This document shows, piece after piece, positions 53,458 through 63,127 of a stretch of 64,000 bases of DNA. Location of the stretch: assembly GCA_026075535.2 (NCBI GenBank), contig AP026550.1, forward strand, positions 5,146,001-5,210,000. The letters are read 5' to 3'. The position numbers and the translations under genes were made by a program. Position 1 is the first letter of the stretch; every line of letters begins with the position of its first letter. The notes under the pieces are model-generated. The model made no database searches. It saw only the letters and a list, made by a program, of their open reading frames with translations, and was not told the DNA's origin. Source of the DNA: Tricholoma matsutake (taxonomy: Eukaryota > Basidiomycota > Agaricomycetes > Agaricales > Tricholomataceae).

Positions 53458-55694
53458 TTTTTTTTTTTTTTTGGGTCAAAAATTTATAACGCGGGGCTCG
53501 AACGCAGTCCGCGGAGCGGGGTACAAACTTGGGTACTACTCTATCTACGCGTTCCCCTCGCCCATCTCCCACCCAGGTCCCCGTTTTAGCCACTTTAGGT
53601 GGGCAGTGCCACAGACGTTGGCCTCTCAGCCAGGAAAGGCAATAATCCGGAGGGGGAGCCCCCCCTCCCGAAGCTAGCCATTAGGTCGTCAGCTAGTGCG
53701 GAACGGTCCCCCAGCCACATATCCAACCAAGGTCAGATCAGGCGCGGCCGTGTTAATTCACTGTAAATCCCCCCTTGCGGGAGGAATAACCGTCCGCATG
53801 TTCCCAGCCAACGAGGGTTGACCACCCCAGGCGAATGAGGTGGACCATCACTGTGCCTGCGCACGAGTGACAAAAATGAGGTAGCTGGTTATTCACCTGG
53901 TTACTCACCGGAACTACCGTAGGCAGGGGGCCAGGGCCCCCCTCGAGCAAGTGCCAACACATGCACGCGCTCGATGACAACGTCCCCCCCGCAGCGGGGA
54001 GAAGGTGTAGGGTAACGGCTAAGCGTCATTGTCCCGATAATGGCCACCACTCCTGTGGTGGGCGTATATGTGGAGGGGTGGTTCCCCTTTTTTAATAGCG
54101 ACGCTGCTGTGCTCGAGGACCTCGAGGACGACGGCGATGTGCTGGGGACGAGGGTTCCCCAGATTGAGGCTCTGATTGAGCTGCTAGCATCGCCGCATAG
54201 GAAGCTCGAAAGGCTGCCGGTGACGTGAGATCGAGAGGTGACGCGGCAGCTGCTAGTTCTGCCGACATCGTCTCAGACAATCGCCATGTGGCTGTGAATA
54301 ATTCCCAAGCCATCTGACGCCATACGTTCCTCTCCGTAAGAGGGACGGCAGACACTCGGACGGTACCGACGAAAATCGTCATTGCCTCCAGTAGATGTAG
54401 AAAGCCATGAGAGGTGGCTGTTAATTCCGCCCTCTCATCTCTCGACAACGGAGGCTCATCCTCCACCAACTCTGGGATGGCGGATGAACCCGGTGAAATG
54501 GGGAGGGGCAGCACAGATTGCTCCTGCTGCCCCTCTGGATAAAGGAGCTCGGCGATGCCGAGCTCCCGATTGTTGTTGGCCTCGAGCCCAAGCTCGAGAG
54601 CCAGATTACTTGTATCGTTAGCCACCTGCTGTGACCACAAGACGCGGTTTATAGTCTCCTGCGAGGCTAGCTCGGTGAGACCTGGGATGAATTCGACGTC
54701 TCCGCCGATGGCAGAGTCGTCAACTTCTGATAGGTCGGAGGAGTCGTCCTCCGACCATAGATTGTGGAGCTGGTTGTCCACATCGGAGTCCCATCCACCC
54801 AAAGAGATGTGACCGAACTCCGGGAGATAGTCGTCGTCGAAGTCTGCGACGTCGAAATTGGAGTGTAAGAGGGGGTCGCTGTGCGCCACCCGGTGTCGAA
54901 TTCGCGCTCTACGGTTTGCAGAGGGCATTGAGGATGATTTAGCAAAGTAGATGACGGTAGAAGTCAAGATACGTAGCGTGATAACGATAACAGATGGTCC
55001 CTTATCTCGATTCCGGATCCACCCGATATAGCCTCCAATCGCTCCGAGGGGACAGACAAGCCGCACATCCTGCTGTCGAGTGGGAGAAGATCGAACCCGG
55101 GTCATACCACCCCAAAGGAGTGAGCACCGGAGGTGAGAAGATGGTGGTGAATAGCGGCCACCAGAGCGTCGACCTAGCCATCAGGGGGCACCATCACCCG
55201 GCCCCTTTTAACGATGGTGTATTCCAATGGGTAGTCAGTGTAGCATGTCTCTAGTAGTAGAAACTCACAAAGCATGGAGGCTGGAAGCCCCCCAGGCGAC
55301 CAGCAGTCCAGTGAGAGTGTCCCTCCTCCTAAGCCAGACCTCCCCCAACTAAGCGAATGCGACGACATGGGCGAGCGTTGAAGTAGGCATCCCACACCCA
55401 CTCTAAGACCCCAAAGGGACCCAGACTACTCTTTCATTGACAGCACTCACCTAGCCAGGATCCTCGAAGCCCAGGAGACCGAGACAGATAGCAGACACTG
55501 TCAGAAACAGTGCCCGAGGCATCCACAGAGATCGGATGGACGGATCCCTTAGCAAATCAGGCTACGCCTGGAGACGCCGAGAGCGTTCGTGATGGTGAAA
55601 TCCGATCGAAAATCGGACGAGAATTGCAGTGTCGACGTCGCGTGCAACGTTGAGCAGAGGTGTTTACCACTATTTATGGTGGTTGTAACAAGTC
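53458..55694 (-). mobile_element. B7, full-length, divergent B element (reverse)
   Basis: The TSD gtctgagacctggtctt lies at 53441-53457 and 55695-55711 (two more bases match). The reversed A-tail, family 3' end, intact ORF and leader are present, but the B 5' motif stops at CTTGACTTG..., a few bases short. Leader and ORF start are more diverged than in other copies, and the leader hairpin at 55494-55514 carries compensating changes. Confidence 0.93.
54092..54928 (-). CDS. B-element protein, divergent subtype (278 aa, B7)
   Basis: I place the start at MPSANRRARIRHRVAHSD (54928), at the position of MPKRR in the others. The frame stays open upstream, but that part is leader. The first ~150 residues are barely alignable apart from TINRVLW, ELGIAELLYPE and the acidic character. 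From IPELVEDEPPLS on, the protein is close to the B2 type, ending GPRAQQRRY. Function unknown. The abrupt change in similarity suggests recombination. Confidence 0.78.
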   Translation of the reverse strand: MPSANRRARIRHRVAHSDPLLHSNFDVADFDDDYLPEFGHISLGGWDSDVDNQLHNLWSEDDSSDLSEVDDSAIGGDVEFIPGLTELASQETINRVLWSQQVANDTSNLALELGLEANNNRELGIAELLYPEGQQEQSVLPLPISPGSSAIPELVEDEPPLSRDERAELTATSHGFLHLLEAMTIFVGTVRVSAVPLTERNVWRQMAWELFTATWRLSETMSAELAAAASPLDLTSPAAFRASYAAMLAAQSEPQSGEPSSPAHRRRPRGPRAQQRRY

Positions 55695-56004
55695 GTCTGA
55701 GACCTGGTCTTAAATTAGCGATGCTGTTCGCGAAATAGACAGCAACGCGTGGGGGGGAGTCAATACCCGAGGGGCGCACTAACATTCCCCAATTTGGGCT
55801 CATCGGTGCGCCTATAACTTCTTCCCCCTCCCTGTTGTGGGCAGAGGGAGCGTGTCTTATCAACCGCCAGGGCGGTTCTTGGATGAAAAGCAAATCGTAA
55901 TCATCTACGAAATCAGCCAGTAAAGAGTCCATGTACCCCCAATTACGGTTAACATTTTGACTAAATATGCGCAACTGCGGTGTAGATCTAAGTCTATCCC
56001 TCAT
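55695..56004 (-). pseudogene. LINE E1 ORF2, N-terminal part
   Basis: Starts MRDRLRSTPQLRIFSQNVN at 56004 and runs through QEPPWRL to LRPGLR, where B7 inserted. It is the first of the four E1 ORF2 pieces. Confidence 0.92.
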
Positions 56005-56448
56005 TTACGTTCGGCCACCGCGTCCTGCGGGATGGTAAGAAGGAGGGGAGCGAGAGTTGCATCTCGCACTCACCTCGTCATAGCGAGCTTTGATCCAATC
56101 ACGGTCAAAGCGATGTCGCCAGAAGTTGCATCGACGATCATCCGATGCGTGGTTTTTCCGGCAGTTTAAGCACCTAGCCGGGTGAGGACAAGCTGCCCCC
56201 TCAGGGGTCGCTGGGACGGGAGGGTTCGCCTTGGCGTTTCCCTTACAACACCCTGCGAGGGCACGATGGTGCTCCTTGCGGTGTGGGCCTGCGCAGACCG
56301 GGCACTTGGTCTGTGGAGCTCTGCATGCTTGGGTGGGGTGTCCCCACTTCCAGCACCGTTGGCAGATAGGCATCCCAGGGTTCGCCCTGGCAGCCCTAAT
56401 GTGAGCGACGTAACGTCCAAATTGGACGCCCTGACCGATAAGAGCCTT
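56005..56448 (-). pseudogene. LINE E1 ORF1, 3' part (zinc knuckles)
   Basis: Cys/His clusters CQRCWKWGHPTQAC, CPVCAGPH and CLNCRKNH, ending GRGGRT and TAA next to the ORF2 ATG. The intron-like segment is at 56025-56073. It is cut at 56448 by LINE S. Confidence 0.92.
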
Positions 56449-57892
56449 TTTTTTTTTTTTTTTGGGTCAAAAGTTTATAACGCGGCGCCCGATCGCAGTC
56501 CGCGGTAGAGACATACAAACGAAGTACACTACGCCCAGCCCAAGTCCTCCTCCTGCTGATCTTCGCACCAACCACCTGGATAGCTGCAATGACCACTAAG
56601 GGGGCCCCCTTTATCGAGTAAACGGACTTGCCAGTGGTGGCGTACCGACAACCCGAGCTTGACGATGTCGTGTCCTCGAATCCCTATGGGTATGTGTGCA
56701 AGATTTAGGGGATACTGCCGCCCCGACGTGAGCCTCTCAGCTCGGAAAGGAAGGCGCAGTCAGCGTGAAAGCTGTAGCGCACGACCGACAGCGGATCTGG
56801 AAGCGCTCAGGCGCCTCCCCGAACCGGTACCTAGTTTCGTGTCCCCCCTCCCTGACAGTCGCTCCTGAACACGGGTGGGCCCCCTTTATGAGGGTTAACG
56901 GACTCGTCTGGTGCCCAACGGCCACCCCGACATACCGATAACACTAGCTAGAACCAGACGGGGGTCATACGCCCTGCGCGCACAACCTATCCTGGGTCCC
57001 ATGCAAGTGAGTTGAACGATCCTAGTGCAGGATTATTGTCCATAAATTCGGTGAAGCCTTCGACAGAGTCTGGGCTTGCACGAGTTTCTTTGCGATCCAC
57101 CTTGGGGCAGACGCGTAGCAGATGGTCCCGAGTTTGTGTGTCGGGACCAAGGCACCAACATTGGTACTCCCCGTCGAGGGACAGACGTTGACGATACTCC
57201 CCTATAGGAGCATGGCCAGTAATCATACGAGTCGAACGAGAGGTCAACGTAGTGTTGCTCCCCGTTGCTTTCAGCCAGGGCCCACCTTTGTGAGTCGAGG
57301 GTACCACTGGTTTTCCACCTACTCCTTTGAGTTGGTAGAAGTGTCGTCCACGGTACGCAGGATCTGCGAACTGAGTGTGCCAATCCTTGCAAACGGCCTT
57401 TTCGACCTGGTTTTTAAGGTAGTCTAGAGACGTCCGCGGGTGTCTGCCCACAGAGATCTTGGTAGATGTAGCCACATCGTGAGCCATCTTGTGAACGTTC
57501 CACTCGAATTTCGAGGGGACATGCCAGAATGTGACAGTTCTCTCCTCGTCTCCGGATAACCAGGGGCGAAGGGAGCGACAAGCGTCCAGAGCAAAGATTT
57601 GCTCAGAGCGTGGTGTTGGATCAATTAGGGACTCAATGCCCGTAGTAGAATCCGAGAATACCACCAACTTTTGCATCCTCTGCTGCAAGCAGCCGAGACG
57701 CCCAGTTGGAGAGCAAAGAGTTCGACTTCTGGAGGGGATCTCCTCCCAGAAGCGGAGACAACGCGATCAACCTGTTCTCCCTGTCCGAAGACAAGAGCAC
57801 AGGCGACAGCCTGGAATTTGGCATCTGTGGGCACTGAGGCGTCCACTGCAACGACGAGAGTGTCGTCCTCGACCAGGGCCGAAGCCCAGGCC
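56449..57892 (-). mobile_element. LINE S, 5'-truncated LINE-A (reverse)
   Basis: The TSD accgataagagcctt lies at 56434-56448 and 57893-57907. Reversed A-tail, 3' UTR (to 56986) and about 300 codons of the ORF2 C-terminus. A 5' truncation typical of LINE insertion. Confidence 0.94.
56987..57892 (-). pseudogene. LINE S ORF2 C-terminus, frameshifted
   Basis: Reads from AWASALVEDDTLVVAVDAS to FNSLAWDPG. The T-run near 57667 has four Ts where other copies have five (CTTTTTGCATCC), shifting the frame inside RNase H between CSRGCK and VVFSDS. It cannot give an active RNase H. Confidence 0.9.
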
Positions 57893-59084
57893 ACCGATAA
57901 GAGCCTTGGCTCGTGCACCGCTGACAGAGTCAGCGATGTTAAGATAAACGGTGCACGTATCCGACATTTTCGAATCACGTACGACCCGGGGGGGGACTTG
58001 TAACACTGCGAGGTCCGATATTCCGGACTTCCCCAGGTGTGCAACGACGACATCAGGCGTAAGAGCCTTGTCATTAGCGACGAATGGCACATCGACCAGC
58101 TTAAGGTACGACGTGGATGTGGGTAGCGCTGCATCTACTTGCAGTGCGAAAGGAAACGCCTTGTGGGCCGCCTCCTTGAAGCAACGAAGGTCCTCCTCGG
58201 AGGCCACGACGTCCGTAGCTACTGATAGGTTACCAGCATGCATTGATGCGGATTGGGCCACTAGTTTAGAGTGATGCAATCCGAGAGTGATTCGGACATG
58301 GTCCAAGAAGTCTGCAGGGTTCGTTTCCGCCCCAAGGGGGGGACGAACGTGTACCAAGACCTGTCGTCTCGACGGTCCATGGACAGTAGGCGATGGCTTT
58401 GCAGCCTTCGGTTTAGAAGGACCCACATGCTGCTGTATGTCAGCCAGCTTATCGGTCGGAAGTTCAGGGAAGGCCTTGGCTAGTCGCACAAGGCCATCCA
58501 TGGAAGTGTTAGGTGCTCGCCCCCCAGGGAAGCGAGCGACCTGAGCAAAGGTTCCCCTGCCCGAAGGCCTGGTGGACCAATTCACGGGGGGAGGAGGTCC
58601 TCGACCCCATGACGACGAGACACCCCCTGTTGGGGGTTTAGGAAGAGGTCGAGCCCCTTTCGGGCCTCGAGTCCTCGCTGATTTGTGAGGGGGGGGGCGT
58701 TGCCCATCCCATCCCTCCAGGTACTCCGTCCTTGGGACGTCGTTAGGATCATTAGTGGCAGTGCCCGACCTAGGTCGTTTACTGTTCCCAGCAATCCTGT
58801 CTATAGCGTTCCGGAGCGTGGTGTTCCCAGAATTGCGATCGATACCAGCCTCGGCAGCTGCTGCCAGCACCGAGCCCAGTTGTTCAGCTATGAGCTGCCG
58901 TTCTTCAGCAGTCGGTCGTTTAGATCCCGTCCTGTTTAGAACAACTCGGAATCCAGTTGCGTACTCTCCCAAGTCACTGGCGAAGGTCTGGGGTCCACTC
59001 CAGTCATCGCTCGTCATCTCCGTGTCTTGTATGACGTGGGTAGAGAGGTTGTCGGCCACTTCATCAGCCCACGAAGCAGGTGTT
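57893..59084 (-). pseudogene. LINE E1 ORF1, central part
   Basis: Reads from ADEVADNLSTHV through the 9-base C-tract, GPKGARPLPKPP and VLVHVRPPLG to ARAKALIG. The frame is open throughout. It is bounded by B8 on one side and S on the other. Confidence 0.92.
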
Positions 59085-61336
59085 TTTTTTTTTTTTTGGG
59101 GTCAACAATTTATAACGCGGGGCTCGATCGCAGTCCGCGGGTCAAGATACAAACAAGGTACTACTAAGACTACGCATTCCCTATGTCCGCATCCCACACC
59201 AAGTCCCTTGCAGAAGCCACGTTACGGCGGGCGTACCAGCGTTGTCCTCTCAGACAGGAAAGGCAATAATCTGTAGGGGAGGGGCCCCCCCCACAAAGGC
59301 TAGCCGTTAGTTCGCCGTCTGGTGCTATCTCGGTCCCCCCGGCCACATATCCGACCGAAGTCAGATCAGGCGCAAGCAGTGTCAATTCACCGTAAGTCCT
59401 CCCTTGCGGGAAGAGTAACCGTCTTTCACCAGACAACGAGGATTGACCACCCCAGGTGAGTGAGGTGGACCATCACTGTGTCCACGCACAAGTGACAGTG
59501 ACAAGGCAGCTGGTTATTCACCGGAACTGCCGTAGCTGGTTATTCACCGGAGCTACTGTAGGTAGGGGGTCGAGGCCCCCCCTCGAGCAAATGCTACTCC
59601 GAGCATGCACTCGATGACATCATCCCCCCCGCAGTGGGGAGAAGGTAAAGGGCGGCGACATATTGTCGCCATCCCGACAACAGCCCTGGTGGGCGGTGAA
59701 GAGAAGGGGGGTTCCCCTTCTTCAAGCTCGGCGTGGTCGTTGGCGGGGGCCACGAGGACGTCGACGCCGTTCCGGGGACAAGGGTTCCTCGGTTGGAGGC
59801 TCTGCCGCTGGTGGAGCAGACTGAGCCGCCTGCATCGCCGCATAGGAAGCCTGGAAGGCTGCCGGAGACGTAAGGTCGAGGGGAGCTGATGCCGCACGAA
59901 GCGACTCCATCATGCTCCCTGAGAATCGCCAGGTGGTGGTGAAAAGCTCCCACGCCATCTGACGCCAAGAGTTCCTGTCGTTGAGAGGAACTGCGGACAC
60001 TCGGACGGTACCTACGAAGGAGGTCATCATGTCCAGTAGATGAAGCATGGCATCAGAGGTGGCTTCGATTTCCAGCCTCTGATCCCTAGATAACGGCACT
60101 TCGTCCTCCACCAGCTCAGGGATGGGGGGCCAAGGCGGTAGCGGGGCAGGGGATGCCTCCGGATAAAGGAGCTCAGCGATGCCAAGCTCCTGTGAGTATA
60201 TATCCTCCTTTGGGAGGCTACGAGCCCAGCGCTTGTGTTCGACGTCGACACCAAGTGCCCATCGTACACGATCGATCGTTTTCCTTGAGGAGAGCCTAGG
60301 CCCCCCCTCGGCAAAGAGAAGAGCCTCTTGCATAGCAAGAGAGTCGTCGTCGTCATCGTCGTTAGGGTCGGAGAGGTCTTCCCCGGCCCATAGATCTCTA
60401 GCTGCCCTAAAAGCAGCTGCTACCTCCGATTCATCTTGGACGAACCGGGTGTCGTAGTCTTGGACGCCATCATCAAAGATGTCGCCCGTGATCAAAACGG
60501 GGTCGCGTAGACCCCGATGTGGCGGTTGGCCTCTGGTTCGCCGTTTGGGCATCGAGAATGTGTGTGTTAGTGCTAGTATATGATGGTAGGAATCAAAATA
60601 CGCAGCGTGGGATCGATAGCGACTGGTCCCTTATCTATATTCCGGGTCCACCCGATCCAGCCTCCGAACGCTCCGAGGGGGCGAGCAAGCCGCACATCCT
60701 GCTGCCTAGTGGGAGAAGATTGAACCCGGGTCATACCACCCTAGGAGAGTGAGCACCGGAGGTAGAAGGATGGTGGTGAGAAGCGGCCACCAAGGCGTAG
60801 GCCTAGCCGCTAGGGGGCACCATCGCCCGGCCCCTTTTAACGATGGTGTATTCCGGCGGGTAGTCAGTATAGCATGTCTCTAGTAGTAGAGACTCACAGA
60901 GCATGGAGGCTGGAAGCCTCCCAGACGACCAGCAGTCCAGTGATAACGTCCCTTCTCCCTAAGCCAGACCTCCCCCAACTAAACGAGTGTGTCGACTTGG
61001 GCGAGCGTTGAAGCAGGCATCCCACACCCACTCTAAGCCCCCAGAGGGACCCAGACTACTCTTTCATAAACAACACTCACCTAGTCAGGATCCTCGAAGC
61101 CCAGGAGAACGAGACAGATAGCAGCCATTGTCAAAAACAATGACCGGGGCATCCACAGAGATCGGATGGACGGATCTCTTAGCAAATCAGGGCAGGCCTG
61201 GAGACGCCGAGAGCGTTCGTGATGGTGAAATCCGATCGAGAATCGGATAAAAATTGAAGTGTCGACGTCGTGTGCAACGTTGAGCAGAGGTGTTTACCAC
61301 TGTTTATGGTGGTTGTAACAAGTCAAGGAGCGATTG
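59085..61336 (-). mobile_element. B8, full-length B element (reverse)
   Basis: The TSD acgaagcaggtgtt lies at 59071-59084 and 61337-61350. Closely similar to B6, including the doubled 3' UTR hairpin. Leader hairpins are present at the right end. The 5' end reads AATCGCTCCTTGAC, very like the LINE-A 5' end ATCGCTTCTTGTC. Confidence 0.95.
59722..60552 (-). CDS. B-element protein (276 aa, B8)
   Basis: An intact ORF starting MPKRRTRGQPPHRGLRDP. It differs from the B6 protein at only a few residues (D to G, FAEGG preceded by L, M to I at ED-I-YS). It has the same acidic, Pro-rich, helical and Arg-rich plan. Unknown function. Confidence 0.82.
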   Translation of the reverse strand: MPKRRTRGQPPHRGLRDPVLITGDIFDDGVQDYDTRFVQDESEVAAAFRAARDLWAGEDLSDPNDDDDDDSLAMQEALLFAEGGPRLSSRKTIDRVRWALGVDVEHKRWARSLPKEDIYSQELGIAELLYPEASPAPLPPWPPIPELVEDEVPLSRDQRLEIEATSDAMLHLLDMMTSFVGTVRVSAVPLNDRNSWRQMAWELFTTTWRFSGSMMESLRAASAPLDLTSPAAFQASYAAMQAAQSAPPAAEPPTEEPLSPERRRRPRGPRQRPRRA

Positions 61337-61652
61337 ACGAAGCAGGTGTTGAAGGGGTAGCCGGAGGTGCAGGAGACGCAGTTGCATCCCTGGAAGATAG
61401 CGCTGGCACGCTGAAACGCTGTGCTCGCGGGGTGACAGTGCCCGCCCCATAGGGGGAGGGGGTTGGAGAGCCTCTTTGGGTCCTGTGAGGGCCCACTGAG
61501 GGTGCTATCTGTGTGGATCTGCGGCTCGAAGAGAGCCGCAGGGAATCAATGGGGTCGTCGCCGGGAGTTCTGGGCGTACCGGATCTAGAGGGTCCCCCCT
61601 CGTCCATCGCCTCGCCCGATCTCCCCCTGCTTCTGGGATACGAATCAGACAT
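61337..61652 (-). pseudogene. LINE E1 ORF1, 5' part
   Basis: Starts MSDSYPRSRGRSGEAMDEGG at 61652 and runs to PSTPAS, where B8 inserted. It is the first of three E1 ORF1 pieces. Confidence 0.92.
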
Positions 61653-61779
61653 GCGTTGGTAAGACGCTAGTTATACCGGATCGCTGGGATCGAGGACGGA
61701 TTGAGCTGCAAAGTATGAAAACGGAGTCGACGAAATTTTTTGTGGCTGTGCACGTCGCGGTAAGAAGACAAGAAGCGAT
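61653..61779 (-). promoter_or_regulatory. LINE E1 5' UTR (reverse)
   Basis: 127-bp LINE-A leader ending with the exact 5' terminus at 61779, next to the TSD in E0. Confidence 0.7.
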
Positions 61780-63127
61780 GGATCTAGACGACTGACTGCT
61801 GAAGAACGGCAGCTCATAGCTGAACAACTGGGCTCGGTGCTGGCAGCAGCTGCTGAGGCTGGTTTAGATCGCAACTCTGGAAACGCTATGCTCCGGAGCG
61901 CTATAGACAGAATGGCTGGGGGCAGTAAACGACCTAGGTCAGGAACTGTCACCAACGATCCTAACGACGTCCCAAGGACGGAGTACCTGGAGGGATGGGA
62001 TGGGCAACGCCCCCCCCCTCACAAATCAGCAAGGACTCGAGGCCCGAAAGGGGCTCGACCTCTTCCTAAACCCCCAGCAGGGGGTGTTTCATCGTCATGG
62101 GGGCGAGGACCACCTCCCCCTGTGAATTGGTCCACCAGGCCTTCGGGCAGGGGAACCTTTGCTCAGGTCGCTCGCTTCCCTGGGGGGCGAGCACCTAACA
62201 CTTCCATGGATGGCCTTGTGCGACTAGCCAAGGCCTTCCCTGAACTTCCGACCGATAAGCTGGCTGACATACAGCAGCATGTGGGTCCCTCTAAACCGAA
62301 GGCTGCAAAGCCATCACCTACTGTCCATAGACCGTCGAGACGACAGGTCCTGGTCCACGTTCGTCCCCCCCTTGGGGCGGAGACGAACCCTGCTGACTTC
62401 TTGGATCATGTCCGAGTTACTCTCGGACTGCACCACTCTAAGCTAGTGGCTCAGTCCGCATCAATGCATGCTGGTAACCTATCAGTAGCTACAGACATCG
62501 TGGCCTCCGAGGAGGACCTTCGTTGTTTTAAGGAGGCGGCCCACAAGGCGTTTCCATTCGCGTTGCAAGTAGATGCAGCGTTACCCACCTCCACATCGTA
62601 CCTCAAGCTGGTCGATGTGCCGTTCGTCGCTAACGACAAGGCACTTACGCCTGACGTCGTCGTTGCACACCTGGGGAAGTCCGGAATATCAGATCTCGCA
62701 GTGCTACAAGTCCCCCCCCGTGTTGTACGTGATTCGAAAATGTCGGATACGTGCACTGTCTATCTTAACATCGCTGACTCAGTCAGCGGTGCACGAGCCA
62801 AGGCTCTTATCGGTCGGGGCGTCCAATTTGGACGCTACGTCGCTTACATTAGGGCTGCCAGGGCGAATCCAGGGCTGCCTATATGCCAACGGTGCTGGAA
62901 GTGGGGTCACCCCACCCCAGCATGCAGAGCCCCCCAGACCAAATGTCCGGTCTGCACAGGCCCACACCGCAAGGAGCACCACCGTGCCCTCGCAGGTTGT
63001 TGTAAGGGAAACACCAAGGCGAACCCTCCCGTCCCAGCTACCCCAGAGGGGGCAGCCTATCCCCACCCGGCTAGGTGCATCAACTGCCGGAAAAATCACG
63101 CAGCCGACGACCGTCGGTGCAACTTCT
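61780..63127 (+). pseudogene. LINE E0 ORF1, 3' part
   Basis: Resumes after E1 with the repeated TSD. The frame is open through the 9-C tract, the folded middle part, CQRCWKWGHPTPAC and two more Cys/His clusters to DDRRCNF, where B9 begins. It is almost identical to the A1 ORF1 (both carry VHRPSRR), differing by a few single bases. The copy is dead because of the 8-bp deletion near its start and the insertions. Confidence 0.92.

Larger units (their letters stand above)
19646..61779 (-). mobile_element. LINE E1, full-length but expanded to 42 kb by nested insertions
   Basis: The 3' end (T-run) is at 19646 and the 5' end (reversed ATCGCTTCTTG) at 61779, with a 14-bp TSD on both sides. E1's own sequence is the 3' UTR (19646-20188), ORF2 in four pieces, ORF1 in three pieces and the 5' UTR (61653-61779). 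With one TSD copy removed per insertion, ORF2 sums to 310 + 1807 + 615 + 1138 = 3870 nt and ORF1 to 316 + 1178 + 429 = 1923 nt. Both are whole codon numbers and match intact copies. E1 therefore inserted as a complete element and was later filled by P, Y, B7, S and B8. Confidence 0.93.
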
